From JAFAXD01 sp963760435 (GTDB lineage Bacteria > Pseudomonadota > Alphaproteobacteria > Rhizobiales > Xanthobacteraceae): a DNA stretch of 64,000 nt. The notes below the pieces were generated by a model. The model was not told where the DNA came from. It worked only from the letters and a program-made list of their open reading frames with translations, and made no database searches. Both the position numbers and the translations under genes were made by a program. Shown here one piece after another: positions 9,325-17,698 of the stretch. The stretch covers positions 62,001 through 126,000 of the forward strand of contig CAVXDE010000023.1 in the NCBI GenBank assembly GCA_963760435.1, written 5' to 3'. Each line of letters opens with the position of its first letter. The stretch's first letter is position 1.

Positions 9325-9565
9325 GAAATGACTTGTCCCGAAACAATGTTGCGCGCGATGACGCGCAAATCAGTCCCAGAAACAAAGCTCGCGAGATTTG
9401 GTTCCAGGGCTTCTGAAATAAATTCGGGTGCCGCAGCGTCGGGGCCGAGAGCGTCTGCAAATCTGGCGCCACGGCACGAGAACCAATACGATTGGACCTC
9501 CGTCCTGGTTTCAAAAGACTCACGCGATCAGTAACGTTTCCAACCCACGCGTTCGCGAGGATCAC

Positions 9566-10576
9566 ATGCGCGCATTCCAATTGCCCCAAGCCGCCGGCAT
9601 CGACGCTCTCAGACAAGTCGATCTGCCTGAGCCAAAGCCCGCCCACCGGCAGGTCCTGGTGAAGGTCGCGGCCTGCTCGCTCAATTTCCGCGATCTTGCG
9701 ATCGTGCTCGGCCGCTATCGCATGCCGACGAAGCCGAACGTGATCCCGCTCTCCGACGGCGCCGGCGAGGTGGTCGAAATCGGCCCCGGCGTCAGCCGCG
9801 TGAAGGTCGGCGATCGCGTCGCCGGCAATTTCTTCCAGCGCTGGTATGGCGGTCACGCCGGCGCCGAGACCCAGGCGAGCGCGCTCGGCGGCAGTATCGA
9901 CGGCATGCTTGCGGATTACGTTGTGCTCGAGGAGGACGGCGTCGTGAAGCTGCCCGCTCATCTCTCCCTCGAGGAGGGCGCGTCCCTCCCCTGCGCGGCC
10001 GTAACGGCGTGGAATGCGCTGGTCGAGCACGGGCGGTTGATCGCCGGACAAAGCGTGCTGGTGCAAGGAACCGGCGGCGTCTCGATCTTCGCTCTCCAGC
10101 TAAGCCGGCTGCTCGGTGCGCAAGTGATCGCCACCTCGTCGAGCGACGCCAAGCTTGATCGTGCCCGCAAGCTCGGCGCGTCCGACGGGGTGAACTACAA
10201 GGCGACGCCTGACTGGGACAAGGCCGTGGTGCAGCTCACCGGCGGCGTTGGCGTCGATCAGGTGGTCGAGGTCGGGGGCGCCGGGACCATTGCCAAGTCG
10301 CTCGGGTCAATCCGTGTCGGCGGCAAAGTCAGCATGATCGGCGTGCTCACCGGTGCGGCGGATCTCAACCCGATGCTGATCCTGGGCAAGCGCGCCAACA
10401 TCCAGGGCATTTCGGTCGGCTCGACGCAGATGTTCGAGGCGATGAACCGCGCCATCACGGTCGCCGGCATGAAGCCGGTGATCGACAAGGTGTTCGGCTT
10501 CGACGACACACCGGCCGCCTTCCGGCACCTGGAGTCCGCGCAGCACTTCGGCAAGATCGTGATCGCGCTGCGATGA
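9566..10576 (+). CDS. NAD(P)-dependent MDR alcohol dehydrogenase
   Basis: 336 residues from the ATG at 9566 (GCGAGGA upstream); the frame is open another 138 bases but those codons do not look like family sequence. The catalytic half reads CSLNFRDLAIVLGRYRMPTK and SDGAGEVVEIGPGVSRVKVG. The cofactor half has VLVQGTGGVSIFALQLSRLL at about residues 160-180. The lining is like zinc-poor MDR proteins (NFRDL in place of the catalytic Cys). The closest family is NAD(P)-dependent alcohol dehydrogenase/quinone reductase; the substrate is unknown. It is divergent from the GADH-type operon, 241 bases from the small-subunit gene. Confidence 0.8.
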   Translation: MRAFQLPQAAGIDALRQVDLPEPKPAHRQVLVKVAACSLNFRDLAIVLGRYRMPTKPNVIPLSDGAGEVVEIGPGVSRVKVGDRVAGNFFQRWYGGHAGAETQASALGGSIDGMLADYVVLEEDGVVKLPAHLSLEEGASLPCAAVTAWNALVEHGRLIAGQSVLVQGTGGVSIFALQLSRLLGAQVIATSSSDAKLDRARKLGASDGVNYKATPDWDKAVVQLTGGVGVDQVVEVGGAGTIAKSLGSIRVGGKVSMIGVLTGAADLNPMLILGKRANIQGISVGSTQMFEAMNRAITVAGMKPVIDKVFGFDDTPAAFRHLESAQHFGKIVIALR

Positions 10577-10898
10577 CGGGCGAAGGCGAATCAGTTAGGA
10601 TTGCAGTCACTTTCCGGACTTTTGTGCATCGCGGCATGGGCGATTTGTGCATCTATGCTGCGCAATATTTTGCATCGCAGCAAATGACCTTGCTGCGCGG
10701 TAAGCACTAGACCCTCCGGGAGAATTGGCAGGGGGCGTCGGGGCTTGGTGCGAACGGCTCTCCGGCTTAGCCCGGCCGCCGTCTAAGCTCGGAGCAAACG
10801 TTGCGAGACGCGCCACTTCCCCACATTGCTGCACGAGATTCACACTTGCCGCTAGAAAAACGCGTAATCACTTGCTATAGCCGGCGCCTGCCGCGTGT
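10577..10898. other. intergenic, no gene; possible regulatory palindrome
   Basis: No supported reading frame. It holds TTGC-N6-GCAA (within TTTTGCATCGCAGCAAATGA near 10670-10690) and nearby related TGCTGCGCAA text. This resembles sites bound by PhaR-like PHA regulators in front of phasin genes, but no phasin gene follows. The rest shows nothing. Confidence 0.35.
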
Positions 10899-10973
10899 TC
10901 CCCGGTAGCTCAGTGGTAGAGCAACCGGCTGTTAACCGGTTGGTCGCTGGTTCGAATCCGGCCCGGGGAGCCA
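10899..10973 (+). tRNA. tRNA-Asn (anticodon GTT)
   Basis: The acceptor stem TCCCCGG (10899-10905) pairs with CCGGGGA (10963-10969); G is the discriminator base and CCA is encoded. The D arm is AGCTCAGTGGTAGAGC. The anticodon stem ACCGG/CCGGT encloses CTGTTAA, giving anticodon GTT. The T arm has GGTTCGAATCC. All arms fold normally. The accessory, more AT-rich block begins downstream of its 3' end. Confidence 0.97.
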
Positions 10974-11336
10974 CGGCAATATTTCGCCTTTGATTTTTCA
11001 GCTTTTTTCGCCCCGTTGACAAACGGGATAGCAGGCTTTGCCATATCCGTTCCGAATATGAGCTTGCACATCGCTCGACCTGCCGCTCGCCTACGATCGC
11101 GTATCTCGATGTAGCGTTGCAGTTCCTTCAAGCTCGCTAGTCTAGGCCGTTATGGCCGCCGCCTCGGCTGCGCCGGCGTGCCTTGGCCTCGACGGGTTGC
11201 CGCGTCGGTAACTTCGCGGCCTTAGCGACTATCTAGCGACGAACGCCACATCGTCCTGCGCCGATAGCTGTCCGCTACGCTCCCCTTCAAACGTCTTTGC
11301 AACGACAGCGGCCCAGAGAGGAAGGAGCAATCACGA
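10974..11336. other. intergenic, no gene recognised
   Basis: Directly 3' of tRNA-Asn. Short minus-strand frames end in basic, low-complexity peptides and are broken by stops. No integrase, insertion-sequence end or copy of the tRNA 3' end was noticed. Confidence 0.4.
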
Positions 11337-11900
11337 ATGACTCAAGACCTTTTCGGACGAATGTCCTCACGACGCGAGTGGCTCAGGCAGGCGGGGCTTG
11401 GGGCCAGCATCGCAGTTGTTCCGGCAACACTCACTGGTGGCGCCGCATTGGGAAAGGATGAGACCATGCAGGACATCATGCACCTGATCAAAATTCACGC
11501 GTCATCGGAACGAGTTTACCAAGCGATCACGACAGCTGATGGAATTCGTCAATGGTGGACGCGGGACGCAACAATCGAGCCGAAGGTCGGCGCCGACGGA
11601 GAGTTCGGGTTCTATGGGAGACGTTTTGTAGCAAAGGTGAGCGTCGAAGAACTCAACCCGGTCACTGGCGTGCGGTGGAAGGTCGCCAATTCGGCGTGGC
11701 AGGGTAGCGACATCGAGTTCAACTTGAAGGCCGATGGAAGCGACACGACCCTTGTCTTCGCCCACCGTGGTTTCCCGCGTGCCGATGATGGATATGCGAG
11801 CGCAACAATGCGTTGGGGCGTCTATCTCCTCAGCCTCAAAAGATACCTTCAAACCGGGACGGGAACGCCAAACCCAGATGACGCCGAGGCCCTCGGATAA
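11337..11900 (+). CDS. SRPBCC (START/AHSA1-like) domain protein with Tat-type leader
   Basis: 187 residues. Residues 1-45 look like a twin-arginine leader (SSRREWLRQAGLGASIAVVP). The rest is an SRPBCC fold: HLIKIHASSERVYQAITTAD, GIRQWWTRDATIEPKVG and VRWKVANSAWQGSDIEFNL, ending in TMRWGVYLLSLKRYL. The family binds hydrophobic ligands or co-chaperones; no ligand is inferred here. A leader on this domain is unusual, and the second Met (MQDIMHLIKIH, about residue 43) would give the bare domain. The GGAAGGAG about 9 bases before the ATG at 11337 argues for the longer form. Confidence 0.75.
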   Translation: MTQDLFGRMSSRREWLRQAGLGASIAVVPATLTGGAALGKDETMQDIMHLIKIHASSERVYQAITTADGIRQWWTRDATIEPKVGADGEFGFYGRRFVAKVSVEELNPVTGVRWKVANSAWQGSDIEFNLKADGSDTTLVFAHRGFPRADDGYASATMRWGVYLLSLKRYLQTGTGTPNPDDAEALG

Positions 11901-11921
11901 CAGGCGTGCGGTCAAGGCCAG

Positions 11922-12059
11922 ATGACCGATCAGGAGCTTCGAGCCATGCGGAACATCGGGACCGGTCGGCAATCCGAGCCAGCCGGCCCCGAGAGCGGCA
12001 AGAGGTTGTCAGCAGAAGTGAACGGCAAGCTCACGCGCCAGCCGATGATCCTGCGATGA
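11922..12059 (+). CDS. small ORF, 45 residues, function unknown
   Basis: An open frame MTDQELRAMRNIGTGRQSEP continuing GPESGKRLSAEVNGKLTRQP to a TGA. It follows the SRPBCC gene by 21 bases. There is no clear ribosome site and no recognised family. It could be a remnant or chance. Confidence 0.2.
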   Translation: MTDQELRAMRNIGTGRQSEPAGPESGKRLSAEVNGKLTRQPMILR

Positions 12060-12071
12060 GCAGAGCCGTAC

Positions 12072-12410
12072 TCACAGGGCATTGTTCTGCTCAAACTGCC
12101 TAAGCTTGCTTCTTTCGTCGTCCGTTAGATTTTTTTGCTGTTCTTGCGTCAACATACCGTTTCCGAGAAGTTTGAACGAGCTCTTGGGATCGTAAATCCC
12201 GTTATTCTCACTCTTGTGCTGTTTCTTCTCGTCCTGGCGCTGATCCTGGACGCCATCGCCGCCGCCATAACCGATGATCTCAACGATCATGACGGAGAGC
12301 GGCGCGTTGTTGCTGGGCTGATTGGGTGTCATCGTCCGCTGCGTCGCCGCGGTGACATTGGAGGCCGTTGCCAAGGCCGCGACGGGCGGCGCCTGGACGG
12401 GCTTCACCAT
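12072..12410 (-). CDS. hypothetical protein, Pro/Gln-rich
   Basis: 112 residues. The N-terminal third is Ala/Thr/Pro-rich (VKPVQAPPVAALATASNVTA). The middle is SNNAPLSVMIVEIIGYGGGD, followed by a hydrophilic stretch. The C-terminus reads KSSFKLLGNGMLTQEQQKNL and DDERSKLRQFEQ. The composition and the tidy C-terminal helix suggest a real protein. No signal peptide, catalytic motif or family was recognised. The start is uncertain: GGGAG lies directly against the ATG and a stop lies about 12 codons upstream. Base composition begins to drop here. Confidence 0.4.
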   Translation of the reverse strand: MVKPVQAPPVAALATASNVTAATQRTMTPNQPSNNAPLSVMIVEIIGYGGGDGVQDQRQDEKKQHKSENNGIYDPKSSFKLLGNGMLTQEQQKNLTDDERSKLRQFEQNNAL

Positions 12411-12817
12411 CTCCCGTGCTCGCCCGAACCGCCGCCAGTTCCTTCACGCCGAAGAGCGTTCCGATGTCCCGCTCTGCACGTTGAAAATCGGCGTTCAAGT
12501 GTTGAAGAAGAGGGCTGGTCGAACCAAGAAGCGCGGTTGAATTTGGCTAAAATGGGACAACAATATGTCATTTATATGTCAATTTAAAGCCATAACAAAA
12601 ATAAGCGCCATTAGAACATAGCTCCCGATGGCGCCGCGCGCGGCCTTGTTTCGTAGAATTCTCTATGACCGTGACAAATCTTGGATTGGATATGAAACTG
12701 AATTTTGCGTTTGGGCTCGGCCTCATTCCAACGACGTAGTGAAGATGGAGCCGAACACGATGAGGAACAGGTGCAGTCAGCACCTCCAAATTTCATGAAC
12801 TAAAACCAGTTCCTTTT
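12411..12817. other. AT-rich intergenic stretch
   Basis: No supported gene. The segment around 12540-12720 is clearly richer in A+T than the flanks. A minus-strand peptide at 12280-12498 (NADFQRAERDIGTLFGVKEL) looks protein-like for about 30 residues and may be a decayed N-terminus. Confidence 0.35.
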
Positions 12818-13702
12818 TTACGGCGCCGCTTTGAATTTTTCCGAGACGTCCGCCTCTGTCGGGAAACGCGCTCGGGTTTCCGCCGCACCTTTTTTTTCTG
12901 ATTTCGGTTCTTGGCTATCACCCGCTTGGCCGCGGGCTATCAAGCCTTGGATTTTGCTCTGAATTGAGCGGGGCGTTTGCGCATCACCAAGAATGCGGAA
13001 AAACTCATCCATCGTCCCTAGGCTTTGTGCCAGGTCAGTCTCAAACTGCCCGGCGGCGTCTTCAGAAAGCCGGATATTGCGCCGCAACTCGATCGCCATC
13101 CCCCTGACGTCGAGTAATGCGCGCCCGAGGGCGAAAAGGGCGGTCTTGATCTGGACGTCATGCGGCTCGCCTTGCACCTGCCTTTGGTCCGTATTGCTCG
13201 CCTCCTCCAGCCCAGCCTTGAAATGAGCTCCGGATTCGGTTCTCCCGAAAGCAACGTTCTGGATCAACCAGACTCTCGTCCCATCCTGGCTCCCAATGTT
13301 GTTGTCCCGCCAGAGACGAAATCTATACGTCGTCTCCTTGCGGGCGTCGCATACCACGAACGCTTCCTCTCCGAGCTGCTTGACGATCCGATACGGATAT
13401 TCATAAGCCCAGAGGACGTCGGACTGAACCGCGTCACGCCAGATGTTGGCTACCGAATGCGGACCAGGGTCCTCAACGATGCCGTACCAGGGGCAGGAAT
13501 TTGCCAAGGGCGGTGGTTCGTCCAATGGCTCGTAACCACTATACAATCGCTGCAACAACGCACTCTTCACCACATCCGTTTCTTTTGGAAGCCAGTTGGG
13601 GGCTCCAAAGCCGGTCTTCCGCGCGGTTTCGATCCAACGCACCAGCGCGCGCGCAAAGCTCAGTTCCTGGCTGGTCACACGTTTCAATTTTGCCGTTCCC
13701 AA
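12818..13702 (-). CDS. hypothetical protein, 294 residues
   Basis: A full-length frame with natural-looking sequence: ELSFARALVRWIETARKTGF, LLQRLYSGYEPLDEPPPLAN, a central mixed alpha/beta part (VLWAYEYPYRIVKQLGEEAF, YRFRLWRDNNIGSQDG) and a helical C-terminal part (FALGRALLDVRGMAIELRRN). The tail is Lys/Glu-rich and probably disordered. No signal peptide or transmembrane segment. I do not recognise the family and assign no function. It sits alone in the AT-richer block. Confidence 0.6.
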   Translation of the reverse strand: MGTAKLKRVTSQELSFARALVRWIETARKTGFGAPNWLPKETDVVKSALLQRLYSGYEPLDEPPPLANSCPWYGIVEDPGPHSVANIWRDAVQSDVLWAYEYPYRIVKQLGEEAFVVCDARKETTYRFRLWRDNNIGSQDGTRVWLIQNVAFGRTESGAHFKAGLEEASNTDQRQVQGEPHDVQIKTALFALGRALLDVRGMAIELRRNIRLSEDAAGQFETDLAQSLGTMDEFFRILGDAQTPRSIQSKIQGLIARGQAGDSQEPKSEKKGAAETRARFPTEADVSEKFKAAP

Positions 13703-13936
13703 TCAAACTAATGCGCAGATCAGGGCGCGTGGTCGATCTCTTCGCGGGAAACGCTCATATTAGAAAGGGTGCCGCACGCCAAACCGTCGTATCAAAATCG
13801 TCATAGTACTGTCACACAGTCTTTCCAAGGGCTCAAGCGAGCAATTTCCATGCGCTAAGGTGCGCCGCTACGTCCAGAAACATTAGATTATGAGACCGAT
13901 GAGGCACCGTAGGTTGCGGGTGCCGCCCAACCCTAC

Positions 13937-14143
13937 CTAAAGTCCGATGTCGGCCAGCAACGCTTGCAGCTGCTTTTCAGTCAGAGTTCCGGGACTCATG
14001 TTCTGACCGGAGTTGGCCTCTTTCATCCGTCCAACGCTCCGACAATTCTTGCAGACGATCAATTCGTCATCGTCCAGTTGTGGGATGTAGAGCAGCTCAA
14101 CATCGCAATGCTTGCACCTGATTTCGAGTACAAAGTTCCTCAT
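13937..14143 (-). CDS. small zinc-ribbon protein
   Basis: 68 residues. Two CxxC knuckles, RCKHC (Cys10/13) and VCKNC (Cys31/34), about 20 residues apart, form a zinc ribbon of rubredoxin/RNA-polymerase-subunit type. The C-terminus (LTEKQLQALLADIGL) is a short amphipathic helix. It lies about 100 bases downstream of the cNMP-domain ABC ATPase and on the same strand, so it may be the last gene of that exporter operon. Function unknown; a regulatory or adaptor role is only a guess. Confidence 0.6.
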   Translation of the reverse strand: MRNFVLEIRCKHCDVELLYIPQLDDDELIVCKNCRSVGRMKEANSGQNMSPGTLTEKQLQALLADIGL

Positions 14144-14242
14144 TGCACGCTCCTGTTGGTCATGACTCCAACGCTTCAGCCTTGCAGAACGATGCCTTCC
14201 AAATCGTCAATTCGCTTGGACATGCGCCAACCTTGCGGTGGC

Positions 14243-15338
14243 TCAACTTCGTTGAAAATAACTACAATAGATTTGGTCCTTGAAACTTGGGCTTGCTTTC
14301 AGTGCATTTTGAAACTCTGACTTGCCCATACTATAAATTTCCACATTGGACGCACTTACCACGGTCGCATTGCGCGGCTCATTGGTTATAAGCGCTCGCT
14401 CGCCGAAGAAATCACCGGTGCCGAGCTTTGCGACATGCTCGCCATTTTTGATTATGTTGACCGAGCCCTCTCTGATCACGAAGAACTCCGTTCCCACGTC
14501 GCCCTGTTTAATGATCACTTTTCCCGCGGCAACTCTCGCTATCCGCATCGTGGCGGCGATATGTGTTAGTTCCGAGGGTGTGAGATGTTGAAACAATTCA
14601 ATATTACGCAGAAACTCACAAAGTTGAACAGCATCCGTCAAGACAACATCCGATTTTATCGCCCCGTCAACCATCGAGACGATCCGATCTGCTAACTCCA
14701 GAATTCGGTTGTCGTGCGTCACCATCATGACTGTGCAACCCTCCTGAGAAGTTAACTCCTTCAAAAGCCCGACGACGATCCGACTAGAGTCCTTATCCAA
14801 CGCTGCAGTGGGCTCGTCCGCGAGAATCAGCTTGGGTTGATTTACGATTGCTCGCGCTACGGCCACACGCTGCCTCTGACCGCCAGACAATGCTCTCGGC
14901 TTGTAGTCCAAGCGATGGCCTAAACCTAATCTGTTCAAAATGTCAGTTCCGCGGCTGCGCATCTCGTGCGGAGGGCAGGAGCTGAGTTGCATTGCCATCC
15001 TCACATTGTCATAGGCGCTAAGCGAGTTCGAACAGGTTATGCATTTGAAAGATAAAGCCGATGCTACGACGCATCCCGACGGCGCCCCTGACGTTTGATA
15101 TGTCTTGACCGAGAACTTCTATTCTTCCAGCTTGTAAAGCGCGCAATCCTCCAATAAGCGTCAATAAAGTGGTCTTTCCCGACCCCGACGGCCCGGTCAT
15201 CACAACCAGCTCTCCGGCATTGATCTGGAGATTGTTATTAAACAACACTTGATTGCGGGATTCGTCTGTGCCGAAAAAATGGTCAACGTTGTCGACTAAA
15301 ACCTGCGGGCGTGTTGGATCCGTTTGCGTCGCCATCAT
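14243..15338 (-). pseudogene. DevA-type ABC exporter ATPase fused to a cNMP-binding domain, one frameshift
   Basis: The N-terminal part (ATG 15338 or 15335) has Walker A TGPSGSGKTT and Q-loop IFQMHNLFE, then stops early. The next frame resumes SLSAYDNVRM and carries the signature LSGGQRQR, Walker B LILADEPTAALD and H-loop MMVTHDNR. One extra C at about 15022 (GAACTCG for GAATCG) accounts for the break. After the ABC fold the last about 120 residues are a cyclic-nucleotide-binding beta-roll: LFQHLTPSELTHIAATMRIA, GKVIIKQGDVGTEFFVIREG and the phosphate cassette GDFFGERALITNEPRNATV, with its Glu and Arg kept. DevA/MacB-like ATPases normally end after the ABC fold, so the fusion suggests ligand control of export. 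It overlaps the upstream permease stop (TAATG). Confidence 0.75.
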
Positions 15339-16555
15339 TAAAACACCTCTGCTGGATCTACACGCACGAGCGGTCGACTTGCAAACAGCGCGGAGATCAC
15401 GCACATGATTAGTGTCAGGAGAGCGCAAAGCAGCGCAATATTCGATGTCATTTTCAGAGGTAAAAGCGCTACCTCGCCGATCATCATGTATGCACCAGCA
15501 CTTAGACAGTATGCAGGAATAAAACCGATTATGGCATACAACACGGCCTGTGCGACAATCGTCGACACCAGGTATCCATTAGAGTAGCCAATCGCTTTGA
15601 GCGTCGCGTATTGGGACAATAGATCTGACACATCGGTGTTAAGTATCTGATAGCAAATCATCATTCCCACCATAAAACCGATCGCCGTTCCGAGATAGAA
15701 AATCGGGCCGACCGGTGAAACGCCGTTCTGAAATTGGGTTTCTAGTTCAATGAACTCAGCCTTTGTTCTAACGGCGACATTTTTTGACAGTAATCTCTGC
15801 AAATTCGTCTTGGTCGCCTCTATGCTATATGTACCATTGACCTTTACGATTCCAAGTTCGACGTCAGGGAGCTCGTTTTCAGCCAGGAGAGAGTCGGCAG
15901 TAAATTTAAGGAAATTGCGATCACTCATGATCAAGGTGCCATCGGTCGTGAAATCCGGCCCGCGTGCAAACGTTCCAATCACGCGAATACGCCGCCGGGC
16001 AACCTCTGAGATCGTCCCGGCTTCGGCGAATCCTTGGAAACGTCGTGCGCGACTATCCCACAGCACTGTATCTGGCTGTTTCAGGGCTTCGCGCTGCGCC
16101 GTTATCTGTTTCGTGGTGAAGACCGGCTGGTCGGGGTCAAAGGCCAAGACCTGAATTTGATAATTGTTTCCCGTCTGCGCGTTCCTCCAAATTGACTCTT
16201 CCAGATAAATTGGGCGGACGGTATCAACTCCCGGGGCTGCCTTGGCGGCGTAGAGCTGGCGCCGCGAAAAGGGATCCTTGTGGCCAAAGCGAAATTTTGT
16301 TGCGCTCGTTATAATGATATCGGCATCTAAGCTTTTGATAATGTCCAATGCGCTGTCGAGAAACGCGTTGCGAAAACCCAACTGCATGATCATCAACAGG
16401 GCGGCAAAGCCGATTCCCGCCGTGGCGCGCATCAGTCGTGCTTTGTCGTGAACCAGATTGTGCAAAGGGAGTGGAACCCCGATCACTCGATCGACAAAAC
16501 CGTAAGCGCTTCTGACACTTGTTCCCACCGAGTTTGAATAATCGATGGCGCGCAT
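15338..16555 (-). CDS. DevC-type ABC transporter permease (second copy)
   Basis: 405 residues. The N-terminal transmembrane helix (GIGFAALLMIMQLGFRNAFL) is followed by a large extracytoplasmic domain (about 75-280). Three C-terminal helices begin at FYLGTAIGFMVGMMICYQIL and end with LLCALLTLIMCVISALF and the family ending VRVDPAEVF. This is the FtsX/MacB permease topology of the heterocyst DevBCA exporters. In cyanobacteria these export envelope glycolipids through a TolC-type channel. Its stop overlaps the ATPase start, and the upstream permease ends 12 bases before its start. It probably forms a heterodimer with that paralogue. Confidence 0.85.
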   Translation of the reverse strand: MRAIDYSNSVGTSVRSAYGFVDRVIGVPLPLHNLVHDKARLMRATAGIGFAALLMIMQLGFRNAFLDSALDIIKSLDADIIITSATKFRFGHKDPFSRRQLYAAKAAPGVDTVRPIYLEESIWRNAQTGNNYQIQVLAFDPDQPVFTTKQITAQREALKQPDTVLWDSRARRFQGFAEAGTISEVARRRIRVIGTFARGPDFTTDGTLIMSDRNFLKFTADSLLAENELPDVELGIVKVNGTYSIEATKTNLQRLLSKNVAVRTKAEFIELETQFQNGVSPVGPIFYLGTAIGFMVGMMICYQILNTDVSDLLSQYATLKAIGYSNGYLVSTIVAQAVLYAIIGFIPAYCLSAGAYMMIGEVALLPLKMTSNIALLCALLTLIMCVISALFASRPLVRVDPAEVF

Positions 16556-16567
16556 GAATAGCTCCGC

Positions 16568-17698
16568 CTAGAATAACTCTACTGGATCCGCCCGGCGCAA
16601 AACACGAATGCACAGGAGCGCGGACAGGATCGACATGCCCCATCCAATAAGAAATACAGCAATCAGTCGGGCTGTCGTCATCTCTATTGGTAAGATCGTT
16701 ATACGCCGCATTATGGAGTAAATGACAGTGGCAAACGTCGCCGCAGGAAAGTAGCTCATGACAATGAGTATCGTGCCGATCGCCACAACAACGCGAACGA
16801 GATAACCATTTGTGTAACCCATTGCTTTCAACGTCGCGAACTGAGGTAGTTGGCGCGCGATCTGCGTGGCCAGTGTCTGGTAGAGGATGACCAATCCAAC
16901 GATCAGCGCGACCAGCACGCCGAACCCAAAAATCAGGCCGGCCGAGGTCCGAGTGGCCCAATGGCTTCGCTCGTGAGATAAAAATTCCTCCCGCGTCCAT
17001 GCCCTGCTGTCCTCGGGAAGGATCCGTTGAATATGCTGTACAGCCGCGCGGGGATTCACACCCGATTGCAAGGTGACAAGCCCAAGATTGACTTGGCTTA
17101 AAGTGCGCCCCTTGAAGAGTCGAATGAAGTTTAAATCACTTGTGATTGCGGCCCCAAGAGCCAGAAAGCCGGTACCGATTCGATAGTCGCCGATGATTTG
17201 AACTGCCCTTTGATTGATTTCAACCAATCGCCCAGGCTCGAGTGGTCCAAACTCGCGGCGCGTCGAGCGGTCGATCAAAATGCTGTCAGGGCGCGTTAGG
17301 AGGGGTAACTGCTCCTCAATCTCAGCAATCCTGAAGGCCCCGTCGTTGGGGTTGAAGCCCATGACAAAAACGTCTCGCGCTACGTCCTCGATCTCATTGT
17401 CCCATCTCGCTTTCCCCTGATAAACTGCGGCAACGCTTTTGACTTCCGGCAATGCCATGGATTGATAAATTCGTCGCCGGGGAAATGCGTTGGGTTGGCC
17501 TTGTGAGACGTAATCGCTGCCGGTTATCACGACGTCGAATTGCAGCGCATCGTAAAATACTGTACCGCCCGCCGGAACGGAGTAGTAAAAGCCAAGCTGA
17601 AGAAAAATGAGTAATGTCGCGACGAGCATCCCTCCTACTGCAAGTGAGCTGCGTTTTTTTTCGTGCAGCAAAACTCGTAGCGCCAAGGGGACGCTCAC
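16568..17698 (-). CDS. DevC-type ABC transporter permease (first copy)
   Basis: 376 residues from a GTG at 17698 that overlaps the stop of the membrane-fusion gene (GTGA). It has the same topology as its neighbour: one N-terminal helix (SLAVGGMLVATLLIFLQLGF), a periplasmic domain with QGQPNAFPRRRIYQSMALPE, and C-terminal helices GLIFGFGVLVALIVGLVILY and IAVFLIGWGMSILSALLCIR, ending RRADPVELF. The tandem paralogous permeases and tight overlaps mark a co-translated exporter operon (fusion protein, permease, permease, ATPase). Confidence 0.85.
   Translation of the reverse strand: MSVPLALRVLLHEKKRSSLAVGGMLVATLLIFLQLGFYYSVPAGGTVFYDALQFDVVITGSDYVSQGQPNAFPRRRIYQSMALPEVKSVAAVYQGKARWDNEIEDVARDVFVMGFNPNDGAFRIAEIEEQLPLLTRPDSILIDRSTRREFGPLEPGRLVEINQRAVQIIGDYRIGTGFLALGAAITSDLNFIRLFKGRTLSQVNLGLVTLQSGVNPRAAVQHIQRILPEDSRAWTREEFLSHERSHWATRTSAGLIFGFGVLVALIVGLVILYQTLATQIARQLPQFATLKAMGYTNGYLVRVVVAIGTILIVMSYFPAATFATVIYSIMRRITILPIEMTTARLIAVFLIGWGMSILSALLCIRVLRRADPVELF

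Noticed and set aside
10910..11131. Minus-strand frame ending in SPGRIRTSDQPVNSRLLYH
   Set aside because: The ending is the antisense of tRNA-Asn, a well-known false peptide next to tRNA genes.
12280..12498. 72-residue minus-strand frame as a gene
   Set aside because: Only the first 30 residues look natural; the rest is the antisense mirror of the 12072-12410 gene.
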